Shown: one piece after another, positions 10,188 through 20,128 of the stretch
Layout: the number at the start of each line of letters is the position of its first letter
Position numbering within the stretch: the stretch's first letter is position 1
NCBI GenBank assembly: GCA_029978705.1
Contig: JAPOIY010000012.1
Span: 1-64,000, forward strand
DNA: 64,000 bases
Direction: 5' to 3'
Source: Actinomycetota bacterium
GTDB lineage: Bacteria > Actinomycetota > Actinomycetes > S36-B12 > GCA-2699445
Made by a program: the position numbers and the translations under genes
The notes under the pieces: model-generated
What the model was told of the DNA's origin: nothing
What the model saw: the letters and a program-made list of their open reading frames with translations, nothing else
Database searches by the model: none

Positions 10188-11158
10188 CGGCTGAGGTCAA
10201 GGACGAGCTCGCACGCTTGCCCATCACGAAGTCCTGCTGCCGCAAGGCGGAGGTCGCCACGATGCTTCGCGTCGGGGGCTCCCTGCAGGTGATCGGGGGC
10301 GAGATCGTGGTGGAGGCCGAGTTCGACACCTCCGCCATCGCCCGGCGCGTCCGCAAGGACATCACCGAGCTCTACGGCCACGACGTCGTCCTGTCCGTCA
10401 TCCAGCCCACCGGGCTGCGGCGGGGCACCAAGTACGCCATCCGCGTGAACTCCGGCGGCCCGTGGCTGGCGCGCCAGACCGGCCTGGTCGACGGCCGCGG
10501 CCGTCCCGTACGGGGACTGCCCCCCGCCGTGGTGTCCGGCGGCCCCTGCGACGCGGAAGCCGCCTGGCGGGGGGCCTTCCTCGCCCACGGCTCCCTCACC
10601 GAACCCGGACGCTCCTCGGCGCTGGAGATCACCTGCCCGAGCAGCGAGACCGCCCTCGCCCTCGTCGGCTCCGCCCGCCGGCTCGGCATCTCCGCCAAGG
10701 CCCGCGAGGTCCGCGGTGTGGACCGCGTGGTCATCCGCGACGGGGAGGCCATCGGCGACATGCTCACCCGCATGGGCGCCCACCAGGCGAAACTCACGTG
10801 GGAGGAGCGGCGGATGCGGCGGGAGGGCCGCGCCACCGCCAACCGCCTCGCGAACTTCGACGACGCCAACCTGCGCCGCTCCGCCCGGGCCGCCGTCGCC
10901 GCGGGCGCCCGCCTGGAGCGGGCCCTGGAGATCCTCGGCGACGACGTCCCCGAGCACCTGCGAGCGGCGGGCCAACTGCGGATCGACCACCGCCAGGCCA
11001 GCCTCGAGGAACTCGGCGCACTGGCCGAGCCCCCCATGACCAAGGACGCCATCGCGGGACGGATCCGCCGCCTGCTGGCCATGGCCGACAAACGCGCCTC
11101 CGACCTGGGCATCCCGGGCACCGAAGCGAACCTGACCGAGGACATGCTCGACGACTGA
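10178..11158 (+). CDS. whiA: Sporulation/cell-division regulator WhiA
   Basis: A 326-residue WhiA: an N-terminal LAGLIDADG-like fold related to homing endonucleases, here a non-nuclease, followed by a C-terminal helix-turn-helix. Recognisable segments are '[16 protein letters not shown]' at the start, '[12 protein letters not shown]' (~128), '[19 protein letters not shown]' (~193) and the HTH tail '[14 protein letters not shown]' (~287). In streptomycetes WhiA activates sporulation-septation genes with WhiB. In non-sporulating bacteria it affects division and carbon metabolism. It is the last gene of the uvrC operon; a 128-bp gap with a promoter-like motif separates it from gap. Confidence 0.96.
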   Translation: MALTAEVKDELARLPITKSCCRKAEVATMLRVGGSLQVIGGEIVVEAEFDTSAIARRVRKDITELYGHDVVLSVIQPTGLRRGTKYAIRVNSGGPWLARQTGLVDGRGRPVRGLPPAVVSGGPCDAEAAWRGAFLAHGSLTEPGRSSALEITCPSSETALALVGSARRLGISAKAREVRGVDRVVIRDGEAIGDMLTRMGAHQAKLTWEERRMRREGRATANRLANFDDANLRRSARAAVAAGARLERALEILGDDVPEHLRAAGQLRIDHRQASLEELGALAEPPMTKDAIAGRIRRLLAMADKRASDLGIPGTEANLTEDMLDD

Positions 11159-11207
11159 CCGGACCCGGGCAGCGGTACTGGCCCTGCCATCGGGACCCCC
11201 GGTTCGG

Positions 11208-11213
11208 TAGGGT
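11208..11213 (+). promoter_or_regulatory. Possible -10 hexamer for the gap operon
   Basis: TAGGGT in the whiA-gap spacer fits TANNNT and would give a leader of roughly 65-70 nt. The gap start itself has a good Shine-Dalgarno AAGGAG (11276-11281) before GTG 11287. The -35 is not clear. Confidence 0.35.
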
Positions 11214-11268
11214 CGGGGCGTTGGGTGCGGCCGGGTCCGGCCGCCACGCAAGCATCATCGCGAGATGA

Positions 11269-12333
<1,065 letters not shown>

Positions 12334-12340
12334 CGGAGCG

Positions 12341-13543
12341 ATGAAGACTCTCGCCGACCTCGATGTCGCGGGGCGCACCGTGCTGGTGCGGGCGGACCTC
12401 AACGTCCCGCTCGCCCAGGCCGACGGCACCCCGACCATCACCGACGACGGACGGATCCGGGCGTCCCTGCCCACCGTGCGGGCGTTGACGGACGCCGGCG
12501 CCCGCGTCGTGGTGGCGGCCCACCTCGGCCGCCCCAAGGGGAAGCCGGTCCCGGAACTGTCGCTGGCGCCGGTGGCCGCCCGGATGGCCGACCTGCTGGG
12601 CCGCCCGGTGGGGTTCGTCGCCGACGTGACCGGGCCCGAGGCGGAGGCAGCCGTGGCGGCGTTGGCCGACGGCGACGTCCTGGTGCTGGAGAACATCCGT
12701 TTCGACGCCCGCGAGACGAGCAAGGACATCGCCGAGCGCCAAGCCCTGGCCGCCGAACTGGCGGGCCTCGCCGACCTGTACGTCAGTGACGGGTTCGGGG
12801 TCGTGCACCGCGAACAGGCGAGCGTCACCGACGTGGCGCGCCTGCTGCCGCACGCCGCCGGCCAGTTGGTTCAGGCGGAGACGGAGGTCTTTCGCAAGGT
12901 GCTCGACGACCCGGACCGGCCCTACGTGGTCATCCTGGGCGGCTCCAAGGTGTCCGACAAGCTCGGAGTGATCGCCAACCTGCTGCAGTCCGTCGACCGG
13001 CTGCTCATCGGCGGCGGCATGTGTTTCACGTTCCTCGCCGCCCAGGGCCACGAGGTCGGGGACTCCCTGGTCGAGCCGGACCAGCTCGACACGGTGCGGG
13101 AGGTGCTGGCCGACGCGACGGCGCGGGGAGTGGACCTCGTCCTGCCGATCGACATCGTCGTCGCCGACGACTTCGCCCCCGACGCCGCCACGCGCGTCGT
13201 CTCCGCGGACGCCATCCCCGCCGGCTGGCGCGGTCTGGACATCGGACCCGGCACGGTCGAACTCTTCCGGGAACGGTTGGCCGACGCCCGCACGATCGTC
13301 TGGAACGGCCCGATGGGCGTGTTCGAGATGCCTGCGTTCGAGAACGGCACGCGGGCGGTCGCCGAGGCGGTCGCCGAGGCGGCCGCGTTCACGGTCATCG
13401 GGGGCGGCGACAGCGCTGCCGCCATCCGACAGTTCGAGATCGGTGATGACCGGTTCTCGCACATCTCCACAGGCGGCGGCGCCTCCCTGGAGTTCCTCGA
13501 GGGCAAGGTGCTCCCGGGTATCGCGGTGTTGGAGGAGTCCTGA
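12341..13543 (+). CDS. pgk: Phosphoglycerate kinase
   Basis: A 400-residue phosphoglycerate kinase making ATP and 3-phosphoglycerate from 1,3-bisphosphoglycerate. The N-terminal signature '[13 protein letters not shown]' (~residues 12-24), 'AHLGRPKGK', the central '[14 protein letters not shown]' and the nucleotide-loop 'GGGDSAAA' near the C-terminus are all intact. It sits between gap and tpiA with a one-base overlap with tpiA, so translation is likely coupled. Length is as expected. Confidence 0.98.
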   Translation: MKTLADLDVAGRTVLVRADLNVPLAQADGTPTITDDGRIRASLPTVRALTDAGARVVVAAHLGRPKGKPVPELSLAPVAARMADLLGRPVGFVADVTGPEAEAAVAALADGDVLVLENIRFDARETSKDIAERQALAAELAGLADLYVSDGFGVVHREQASVTDVARLLPHAAGQLVQAETEVFRKVLDDPDRPYVVILGGSKVSDKLGVIANLLQSVDRLLIGGGMCFTFLAAQGHEVGDSLVEPDQLDTVREVLADATARGVDLVLPIDIVVADDFAPDAATRVVSADAIPAGWRGLDIGPGTVELFRERLADARTIVWNGPMGVFEMPAFENGTRAVAEAVAEAAAFTVIGGGDSAAAIRQFEIGDDRFSHISTGGGASLEFLEGKVLPGIAVLEES

Positions 13544-14331
13544 TGAGCGAACGCAAGCCCTTGATGGCGGGCAACTGGAAGATGCACCTGAACCATCTGG
13601 AGGCGATCGCCCACGTCCAGAAGATCGCCTTCTCCCTGACGGAGAAGGACCTGGCTCTCGTGGATGTCGCGGTGCTGCCGCCGTTCACGGACCTGCGCTC
13701 CGTGCAGACCCTGATCGAGGGCGACAAGTACGACATCTCCTACGGCGCCCAGAACGTCTCCCAGCACGATCCCGGTGCGTACACCGGTGAGATCGCCGCC
13801 AGCATGCTGGCCAAGCTCGGCTGCACCTACGTCGTCGTCGGTCACAGCGAACGGCGGGAGTACTTCGAGGAGGGCGACGCGCTCGTCGCCGAGAAGGCGA
13901 AGCGGACGCTGGCGCACGACATGACCCCCATCGTGTGTGTGGGGGAGGGCCTGGACATCCGCAAGGCCGGCGACCACGTCCGGTACACCCTCGACCAACT
14001 CACCGGCTCCCTGGCGGGCATCTCGGCCGACGAGGTTGCGGGCCTCGTCATCGCCTACGAACCCGTGTGGGCGATCGGCACCGGCGAGGTGGCCACCCCC
14101 GCCGACGCCCAGGAGGTGTGCGGCGCCATCCGCGGCCACGTGGCCGAGATGCACTCCGCCGCCGTCGCCGACGCGGTCCGGATCCAGTACGGCGGTTCGG
14201 TGAAGTCCAGCAACGTCGCCGCCATCATGTCCGAGCCGGACATCGACGGGGCCCTCATCGGCGGGGCCAGCCTCGACCCCGACGAGTTCGTCACGATCTG
14301 CAAGTACCCGCAGCATCCGCCGATGTCCTGA
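13543..14331 (+). CDS. tpiA: Triosephosphate isomerase
   Basis: A 262-residue TIM-barrel enzyme interconverting dihydroxyacetone phosphate and glyceraldehyde-3-phosphate. '[10 protein letters not shown]' carries the substrate-binding Asn/Lys, 'VVVGHSERR' the catalytic His (~residue 100), and '[11 protein letters not shown]' the catalytic Glu plus loop 6. 'GGSVKSSN' is the phosphate-binding loop. It overlaps the pgk stop by one base and ends the glycolytic trio; secG follows after 71 bp with its own putative promoter. Confidence 0.98.
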   Translation: MSERKPLMAGNWKMHLNHLEAIAHVQKIAFSLTEKDLALVDVAVLPPFTDLRSVQTLIEGDKYDISYGAQNVSQHDPGAYTGEIAASMLAKLGCTYVVVGHSERREYFEEGDALVAEKAKRTLAHDMTPIVCVGEGLDIRKAGDHVRYTLDQLTGSLAGISADEVAGLVIAYEPVWAIGTGEVATPADAQEVCGAIRGHVAEMHSAAVADAVRIQYGGSVKSSNVAAIMSEPDIDGALIGGASLDPDEFVTICKYPQHPPMS

Positions 14332-14338
14332 CCTGCGT

Positions 14339-14344
14339 TACCCT
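14339..14344 (+). promoter_or_regulatory. Possible -10 hexamer upstream of secG
   Basis: TACCCT just after the tpiA stop matches TANNNT, about 58 bases before the secG GTG. It could give secG a promoter separate from gap-pgk-tpiA. The -35 is weak, so the confidence is low. Confidence 0.3.
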
Positions 14345-14366
14345 GAGACCCGGAACTGAGTGGATC

Positions 14367-14383
14367 GGGGCGCCCGGCGCCCC
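14367..14383 (+). terminator. GC-rich hairpin between tpiA and secG
   Basis: GGGGCGC and GCGCCCC form a 7-bp stem around CCG. It could attenuate or partly terminate the glycolytic transcript before secG. No U-tract follows, and GC-rich stems arise easily by chance in this sequence. Confidence 0.3.
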
Positions 14384-14402
14384 CGCCCGAACGGAGTGAG
14401 TC

Positions 14403-14639
14403 GTGACCCTCGTGCTGCAGGTGGTCCTGGTGGTCACCAGCCTGATGTTGATCGGCCTCATCCTGCTGCACAAAGGCAAGGGCGGCGGCCTGTCGGACAT
14501 GTTCGGCGGCGGCATCAGCACCAGCGTCGGCGGGTCCTCCGTCGCGGAGAAGAACCTCGACCGCATCACGGTCATCATTGCCGTCGTGTGGCTGGCCAGC
14601 ATCGTCGGCCTGGGCCTGCTCGTCGGCAGTTCCGTCTGA
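14403..14639 (+). CDS. secG: Preprotein translocase subunit SecG
   Basis: A 78-residue SecG, the small auxiliary subunit of the SecYEG channel in the plasma membrane. Two transmembrane helices (~residues 3-22 and ~52-74) flank the conserved loop 'LHKGKGGGLSDMFGGG'. The GTG start is preceded by GGAGTGAG. Its location after tpiA is a standard actinobacterial arrangement. The size is typical for the family. Confidence 0.95.
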   Translation: MTLVLQVVLVVTSLMLIGLILLHKGKGGGLSDMFGGGISTSVGGSSVAEKNLDRITVIIAVVWLASIVGLGLLVGSSV

Positions 14640-14739
14640 CGCGGCGCACCTCACACCGACACGCGATGCCGGGAGTTCCCTCGGCGCCGCGCGGCACGAC
14701 ATACAGTGGCGGCAGCAGTGACACAGAGAGGGTGAACTC

Positions 14740-15078
14740 GTGGCAGGTGGACAGGCAATCCGGGGCAGCCGGGTAGGGGCCGGCCCGATGGGCGAGGCCG
14801 AGCGCGGAGAGGCCGCCCCCCGGGTCGAGATCTCCTTCTGGTGCGCCAACGGCCACGAGAGCACCCCCAACTTCCTGCAGGGCGCCAACGTGCCCGAGTC
14901 GTGGGACTGTCCGCGGTGCGGCTGGCCGGCCGGCCGGGACCAGGAGAACCCGCCCGCACCCCCCAAGATCGAGCCGTACAAGACGCACCTGGCGTATGTG
15001 AAGGAGCGGCGCTCCGACGAGGACGCCGACGCCATCCTGAGCGAGGCGCTCGAAGACCTGCGCAACGACCCGTTCTGA
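14740..15078 (+). CDS. rbpA: RNA polymerase-binding protein RbpA
   Basis: A 112-residue RbpA, the actinobacterial transcription factor that binds RNA polymerase and the principal sigma factor and stabilises the open complex. The core domain contains 'FWCANGHESTPNF' and 'WDCPRCGWPAG'; the Cys residues match the zinc-site positions of Streptomyces RbpA. The C-terminal sigma-interaction helix is 'RRSDEDADAILSEALEDLR'. The GTG start follows a GAGAGGGTGAA stretch. A TACAGT hexamer ~33 bp upstream could be the -10. It overlaps the next gene by one base. Confidence 0.95.
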   Translation: MAGGQAIRGSRVGAGPMGEAERGEAAPRVEISFWCANGHESTPNFLQGANVPESWDCPRCGWPAGRDQENPPAPPKIEPYKTHLAYVKERRSDEDADAILSEALEDLRNDPF

Positions 15079-15689
15079 TGAGGCGCCTGCTTCCGGCCCT
15101 CGCCGCCCTGCCGTTGCTCCTGGTCGCCTGTTCCGCCAGCACCGGCACCCCAGCCGCGTCGTCCTCGGCGCCCGCATCGTCCCCCTCCGCCGCCAGCGCC
15201 GCGTCCGGCGACCTGCCCACCGAACTGTCCCTCGACCTCAGCCAGGGAACGGTGGCGATCGCCCTCGACGCGGCGGCCCCGAAGACCGTGGCGGCCCAGA
15301 CCAAGTTGGCCCAGGAGGGGTACTTCGACGGCACCCCCTGCCACCGGCTGACCACCAAGGGCATCTTCGTGCTGCAGTGCGGCGACCCCACCGGCACGGG
15401 TTCCGGCGGCCCCGGCTACCAGCTGCCCGACGAGAACCTTCCCTCCGCGAACAAGAACAACTACCCGGCCGGGACGGTGGCCATGGCCAACGCGGGCCCC
15501 AACACCGGCGGCAGCCAGTTCTTCATCGTCTACGAGGACACGTCCCTTCCCCCCGGGTACACGATCTGGGGCGAGGTCACCTCGGGGCTCGACGTGGTGC
15601 AGAAGATCGCGGCCGACGGCACCAAGACGGGCGCGCCCGACGGGCCGCCCAAGTCCCCCGTGACGATTGAGTCGACGACGGTGTCCTAG
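15078..15689 (+). CDS. Peptidyl-prolyl cis-trans isomerase (cyclophilin) lipoprotein
   Basis: A 203-residue exported cyclophilin-type prolyl isomerase. The signal peptide ends in the lipobox 'LVAC' (Cys ~18), so it is anchored outside the membrane. A low-complexity Ala/Ser spacer (~19-48) precedes the cyclophilin domain, in which 'FDGTPCHRL', 'FVLQCGDPTGTG' and 'GSQFFIVYED' are the recognisable active-site regions. It probably helps folding of secreted proteins. The ATG overlaps the rbpA stop, and the stop overlaps the convergent phaZ by four bases. Confidence 0.9.
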   Translation: MRRLLPALAALPLLLVACSASTGTPAASSSAPASSPSAASAASGDLPTELSLDLSQGTVAIALDAAAPKTVAAQTKLAQEGYFDGTPCHRLTTKGIFVLQCGDPTGTGSGGPGYQLPDENLPSANKNNYPAGTVAMANAGPNTGGSQFFIVYEDTSLPPGYTIWGEVTSGLDVVQKIAADGTKTGAPDGPPKSPVTIESTTVS

Positions 15690-16516
15690 GCGTCGAGGAA
15701 GTCCTCGACGACGGGCGCCATGTTCGTCGCCTCGGTCACCAGCGCGAGGTGGCCCCCATCGTAGACGTGGAGTCGTGCGTCAGGCAGGAGTCGGTGCAGC
15801 AGCCGCCCGTTCGTCAACGGAATGATCGGATCGTCGTCGCCGGCGAGCACCAGCGTGGGCGCCGCGATGCGCCACAGGAAGGGCGCCGACGTCCACCCCA
15901 GCCCCGCCGTCAATTGCAGCATGTACCCGCGGTTGCCGCGACTGGGCCGGTGCGCGCCCATCGTCTGGGCGACGGGGGAGTCGGGATCGCGGGCGGAGCC
16001 CCCGTACATGGTCCCCGCGATCTCCGTGAGGTAGTCGGGGTCGGTGTAGCGGCGCCGCGAGACCATGTGCCGCAGCACCCGCGGACTGCCCGGCAGGGAC
16101 ACGGCGCCGGAGGAGGTGGCCACCAGCACCAGCCGGTTGACCCGCCGAGCCTGCGAGAACGCGAACTGCTGGGCCAGGGCCCCGCCCCACGAGATCCCCA
16201 GCACGTCCACCGGCCGGGTCACGCCCAGTTCCTCCAGCATGGCGCCCAATGTTCGGGCCAGCGTCCACAGCCGGTACGGCCGCCGCGGCAGCGGTGACCC
16301 CCCCACGCCGGGGATGTCGAACCGGATCACCGGACGCCCCGGGTCCAGTTCGGCGACGAAGGGTTCCAGCAGTTCCAGCCGCGCCCCGATGCCGTTCATG
16401 AGCAGCAGCGGGCGACGGCCCGGATCGCCTTCCCGGTACGCGACACACAACTGCTGTCCCCGTGCCGTGACCATCATGGTCTCCGCCGCGTCGTCGGCGG
16501 TGGCTGCGGGTGTCAC
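15686..16516 (-). CDS. phaZ: Alpha/beta hydrolase resembling medium-chain PHA depolymerase PhaZ
   Basis: A 276-residue alpha/beta hydrolase closely resembling the intracellular polyhydroxyalkanoate depolymerase of pseudomonads. The nucleophile motif is 'GISWGG' (Ser ~residue 115). The family-specific 'NGIGARLELLEPFV', 'IPGVGGSPLPRRPYR', 'QLTAGLGWTS' and 'LAGDDDPIIPL' (Asp) are visible, with the terminal catalytic His in 'DGGHLALV'. It would release hydroxyacids from storage granules. It is divergent from phaC across 83 bp, which strengthens the call. The GTG start has TAGTCT six bases upstream. Confidence 0.85.
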   Translation of the reverse strand: MTPAATADDAAETMMVTARGQQLCVAYREGDPGRRPLLLMNGIGARLELLEPFVAELDPGRPVIRFDIPGVGGSPLPRRPYRLWTLARTLGAMLEELGVTRPVDVLGISWGGALAQQFAFSQARRVNRLVLVATSSGAVSLPGSPRVLRHMVSRRRYTDPDYLTEIAGTMYGGSARDPDSPVAQTMGAHRPSRGNRGYMLQLTAGLGWTSAPFLWRIAAPTLVLAGDDDPIIPLTNGRLLHRLLPDARLHVYDGGHLALVTEATNMAPVVEDFLDA

Positions 16517-16522
16517 TGCGCC

Positions 16523-16528
16523 AGACTA
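16523..16528 (-). promoter_or_regulatory. -10-like hexamer for leaderless phaZ
   Basis: TAGTCT on the minus strand ends six bases before the GTG of the depolymerase gene, the recurrent leaderless geometry in this window. Confidence 0.45.
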
Positions 16529-16599
16529 CGCCCTGTTGCGTTGCGGGTCGGGCTGCCGCTAGAAGAGGGGAGAACGCCCGCTGCAACCGAAGGTGCCGG

Positions 16600-18300
16600 A
16601 TGACGAATACGACCGACTTCGACCAGGTCGACGCGGCCGAGGTGGCCGTCCCCCTGGACCACCTATTGAACGAGGCGGCGCTCGGCCTCGCGTACCGGTT
16701 CCGGCCCCGCACTGCGACGTTCCGCTTCGGCCTGGGCCTGGTGAAGGACCCGGTCAACCTGGCCCAGCGTCTCGGGGGTCTGGGAACCGAGATGCTGCGG
16801 GTGGTCGCCGGCCGTTCCGAGGTCGCCCCCGACCCGCGGGACCGCCGGTTCGCCGACCCCGACTGGTCGGAGAACCCCCTGCTGCGCCGCGTGCTGCAGT
16901 CCTACCTGGCCGCGGGCAAGACAGCCAACGACCTGCTGGCGGACGTCGAGTTGAGTTACGAGGACCACGAGCGGGCCGACTTTCTACTGCGCAACGTCGT
17001 CGAGGCCCTGGCGCCCAGCAACAACCCCGTCCTCAACCCCACCGCCCGCAAACGCCTCGTGGAGACCAAGGGACGCAGCGCCGTGACGGGCGTGTCCAAC
17101 CTCGCCAGCGACCTGAGGAGCGCCCCCCGGATCCCCACGATGGTGCCCAAGGACTCCTTCTCGGTCGGCACCGACCTGGCGGTCACTCCCGGGGAGGTCG
17201 TGTTCCGCAACGAGATGTTCGAACTGTTGCAGTACCGCCCGACGACCGACACCGTGGTCCGCACCCCGGTCCTGGTGGTCCCCCCGGTCATCAACAAGTA
17301 CTACGCGGTGGACCTGGCGCCGGGCAAGAGCCTCATCGAGTACCTCGTGGCGCAGGGGCTGCAGCCGTTCGTCATCTCGTGGCGCAACCCCACGGCGGAG
17401 CATCGCGACTGGGGGATGGACGCCTACGGCGGCGCCATCATCGACGCGATCGCCATCACGCGCAAGATCGCGCGAGCCGCGCAGGTGAACCTGTACGCGA
17501 TCTGCTCCGGCGGCATCATCGCCACCCTCGCCCTGAGCCATCTGCAAAGACTCGACGAACTGCACCAGGTCGGGGCCCTCGCCCTGGCCGTGACCGTGCT
17601 CGATCAGCACCACGCCGGCCTGGCCAGCGCCGCCCTGAACGAGAAGACCGCCGAACTGGCCATCGCGGTGAGTGCGTCGCGGGGCTACCTGGACGGCCGC
17701 AACCTGGCGGAGGCCTTCGCGTGGCTGCGCCCCACCGACCTGATCTGGAGCTACTGGATCAACAACTACCTGGCCGGGCAGCAACCGCCGAAGTTCGACG
17801 TGTTGTTCTGGAACGCCGACACCACGCGCATGGCCGCGGCGCTGCACCGCGACTTCGTCCTGAACGGGGTGAGCAACGCCGCCGCCCACCGCGACGAGGC
17901 GACCATGCTCGGCACGCCGGTGGACCTGTCCCTGCTCGACCTTGACAGTTACGTCGTGGCGGGGGTGGCCGATCACATCTGCCCGTGGCAGGCCGTGTAC
18001 TCCAGCGCCCGCCTGCTGGGCGGGAAGGGCGAGTTCGTCCTGAGCACCAGCGGCCACATCGCGTCGCTGATCAACCCGCCCGGCAACCCCAAGGCCCGCT
18101 ACCTGCACGGGCCGCCCACCGAGGCGGACCCGGACGCGTGGCGGGACGAAGCCGCAGCCGCGGCCGGGTCGTGGTGGCCGGACTTCGCCCGCTGGCTGAC
18201 CGACCGCGGCAACGGCACCAAGAAGGCGCCCCGGTCCCTGGGCAACAAGGCCTTCCCGCCGCTGGGGGACGCCCCCGGGTTGTACGTGCGCGAACCCTGA
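16600..18300 (+). CDS. phaC: Class II-type poly(3-hydroxyalkanoate) synthase
   Basis: A 566-residue PHA synthase polymerising hydroxyacyl-CoA into storage polyester on granules. The catalytic triad is visible: Cys in 'YAICSGG' (~residue 303), Asp in 'VADHICPW' and His in 'STSGHIASL'. 'VPPVINKYYAVDL', 'SWRNPTAEHRDWG' and 'INPPGNPKARY' match pseudomonad class II (medium-chain) enzymes rather than class I or III. The lipase-box start is Ala where Gly is usual. The ATG at 16600 follows a GGTGCCG stretch. It is divergent from phaZ, and the stop is 3 bp from the pgl stop. No phasin or PhaR-like gene is seen. Confidence 0.93.
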   Translation: MTNTTDFDQVDAAEVAVPLDHLLNEAALGLAYRFRPRTATFRFGLGLVKDPVNLAQRLGGLGTEMLRVVAGRSEVAPDPRDRRFADPDWSENPLLRRVLQSYLAAGKTANDLLADVELSYEDHERADFLLRNVVEALAPSNNPVLNPTARKRLVETKGRSAVTGVSNLASDLRSAPRIPTMVPKDSFSVGTDLAVTPGEVVFRNEMFELLQYRPTTDTVVRTPVLVVPPVINKYYAVDLAPGKSLIEYLVAQGLQPFVISWRNPTAEHRDWGMDAYGGAIIDAIAITRKIARAAQVNLYAICSGGIIATLALSHLQRLDELHQVGALALAVTVLDQHHAGLASAALNEKTAELAIAVSASRGYLDGRNLAEAFAWLRPTDLIWSYWINNYLAGQQPPKFDVLFWNADTTRMAAALHRDFVLNGVSNAAAHRDEATMLGTPVDLSLLDLDSYVVAGVADHICPWQAVYSSARLLGGKGEFVLSTSGHIASLINPPGNPKARYLHGPPTEADPDAWRDEAAAAAGSWWPDFARWLTDRGNGTKKAPRSLGNKAFPPLGDAPGLYVREP

Positions 18301-18303
18301 CGG

Positions 18304-19095
18304 TCAGGACCGGCGGCGCCGGTCCGCCGGCAACGCGGCCGCGGCCTCGGCGTCGATCAATGCCAGCGTGCGTCTGCGCCCGACGGCACCGGCCGCGGGG
18401 TAGCGGTTGGGGTCGGCGCCGGGCGCCAGGGCCTCAGCCAGCGCCTCGGCCTTCTCCGTGCCCGCGGCCACCAGCCAGACCTCCTCCGCGGACTGGATCA
18501 CCGGGAACGTGAACGACAGCCGCGTGGGCGGCGGCTTGGGGGAGTCCAGGACTGGCACGACCGTGCGGTCGGTGATGGTGGTCTGGCCGTGCTCCGGGAA
18601 CAGCGAGGCGATGTGGGCGTCGGGGCCGACGCCGAGCATCAGCACGTCGAACCGGGGCACGGCGAGTTCGCCGGTGATGCCCTGGCTCTGCGCGATGGCG
18701 GCCAGCTCCGCGGCGTAGGCGGTCGCCGCGGCCTCCGGGTCGTCGCCCCACGGCTTCACGCCGCTGGCGGGCATGGCATGCACCCGCTTCGGATCGATGG
18801 GCAGGGCGTCCAGCATCGCGTCGTAGGCCTGCTTCTCGTTGCGGTCGGGATCGGAGGCGGGCACGAATCTCTCGTCCCCCCAGTAGAAGTCCACCTGGTT
18901 CCACTGGACCGCGCGCTGCGCCGGGTTCGCGACGACGGCCTGCTGGCTCTTGCCGCCCATCCCGCCGCCGGTCAGGACCACGCCAGCATCCCCATGCACG
19001 ACCTGCGCGTCGATGATGGCGGTGATCAGCCGGGCCGCGACGGAGGCCGCCAGGGACTCGGCGTCGGGATGGACGATGATCTCGACGTCACTCAC
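18304..19095 (-). CDS. pgl: 6-phosphogluconolactonase
   Basis: A 263-residue lactonase hydrolysing 6-phosphogluconolactone in the oxidative pentose-phosphate pathway. Family features are 'VVLTGGGMGG' near residue 40 (phosphate binding), 'FYWGDERFVP' (~74-83) and 'MLGVGPDAHIASLFP' with the catalytic His. It begins 1 bp after the opcA stop and is the last gene of tkt-tal-zwf-opcA-pgl. Length and gene order are typical of actinobacteria. Confidence 0.96.
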   Translation of the reverse strand: MSDVEIIVHPDAESLAASVAARLITAIIDAQVVHGDAGVVLTGGGMGGKSQQAVVANPAQRAVQWNQVDFYWGDERFVPASDPDRNEKQAYDAMLDALPIDPKRVHAMPASGVKPWGDDPEAAATAYAAELAAIAQSQGITGELAVPRFDVLMLGVGPDAHIASLFPEHGQTTITDRTVVPVLDSPKPPPTRLSFTFPVIQSAEEVWLVAAGTEKAEALAEALAPGADPNRYPAAGAVGRRRTLALIDAEAAAALPADRRRRS

Positions 19096-19096
19096 G

Positions 19097-20128
19097 TCAG
19101 GCCTTCTTCCTCTTGCTCGCGGGCTTCTGGGCCGCGGCCTTCTTCTTGGTCGACTTCTTCTTGGTGCCGCGCTTCTTCCCCGACGTCGGGCCCGACTGCG
19201 CTCGGCTGGGCAGTTCCAGGCGGCCCTGGCCCACCTTGCCGACCGCCTTCAGCGTCTCGCCGTACACTTCGTCCGCGTCGAGCCAGCGCAACTCCTCCGC
19301 CAGGAGGTCGCCGGTGGTACGGCGGGGCAGTGCGATGGTGGCCGACGGCAGTCCGGTGCGGTGCAGTTTGGCAACCGCCCCGTCGGGCCGGTTGATGGCG
19401 ATCTCCCCGGTGGTGGTGATGAGCCGCACGGCGGTGATGCCGGGCCCCCGGGTCGCGATGACGTTCGCGGGCACCTTGAGCCGCGACTGCAGCCACGCCG
19501 CCAGGAGGTGGTCCGCCGCATGGGACCGCTGACCACTCACCTCCGCGCCGAGGATCTTCCCGTGAGGCTGGTCCAGGGCAGTGGCCAGCAGGGTGCGCCA
19601 GCCGGTGATCGACGTCCACGACAAGTCGGTGTCGCCGGGGTGGTAGTGCTCGATGCGCTCCTGCAACGCCACCAACTGCCGGGTCGATGCCATGGCGCTG
19701 GTGATGCGCCGTTGCGAGTGCGACCCGATCGTCGTCTCGTACGGAGACGCAGGGGCGTCGTGCGGCCACCACGTCACCACGGGGGTGTCGGTCAGCAGCA
19801 GCGGGATGGCCACCGACCCCGGGTGCTGCGAGAGTTCACCGCGTAGCCGCAGCAGCGCCACCTCGCCGGGTCCGTCGTCGCCCCCCACCGAGATCTCCGC
19901 GTCCAGGCGCGGGGACGCCCGGCCGCGGCGCGGGATCATCACGAGGATGCGCATGGGGTGTTCCTGTGCGGCGAACGACGCCGCCTGCGTCGCGTCCGCC
20001 TGATTGGCCTCGTCGGTCAGCACGATGAGCGTCATGACCATGCCGGTGGCCATGGCCCCCATACGGTGGCGTTCTTCGTTGATGGCCCGGCTGATGTCGC
20101 TGCCGGTGGTGTCCTCGAGCCGGATCAT
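19097..20128 (-). CDS. opcA: Glucose-6-phosphate dehydrogenase assembly protein OpcA, with Lys-rich tail
   Basis: A 343-residue OpcA, the actinobacterial/cyanobacterial partner that promotes glucose-6-phosphate dehydrogenase activity. The conserved core includes 'TLIVLTDEANQ', 'VTWWPHDAP' and 'DLSWTSITGWRTLLA'. The last ~36 residues depart from the family: a Lys/Ala-rich tail ('KKRGTKKKSTKKKAAAQKP') like those of histone-like proteins. The ATG at 20128 overlaps the zwf stop by four bases and opens with the conserved '[12 protein letters not shown]'; the longer track ORF upstream is antisense-type noise within zwf. Confidence 0.94.
   Translation of the reverse strand: MIRLEDTTGSDISRAINEERHRMGAMATGMVMTLIVLTDEANQADATQAASFAAQEHPMRILVMIPRRGRASPRLDAEISVGGDDGPGEVALLRLRGELSQHPGSVAIPLLLTDTPVVTWWPHDAPASPYETTIGSHSQRRITSAMASTRQLVALQERIEHYHPGDTDLSWTSITGWRTLLATALDQPHGKILGAEVSGQRSHAADHLLAAWLQSRLKVPANVIATRGPGITAVRLITTTGEIAINRPDGAVAKLHRTGLPSATIALPRRTTGDLLAEELRWLDADEVYGETLKAVGKVGQGRLELPSRAQSGPTSGKKRGTKKKSTKKKAAAQKPASKRKKA

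Noticed and set aside
10178-11158. WhiA as a homing endonuclease because of its LAGLIDADG-like fold
   Set aside because: The protein is full-length WhiA with the C-terminal HTH and the usual operon context. The family is known to have lost nuclease activity.
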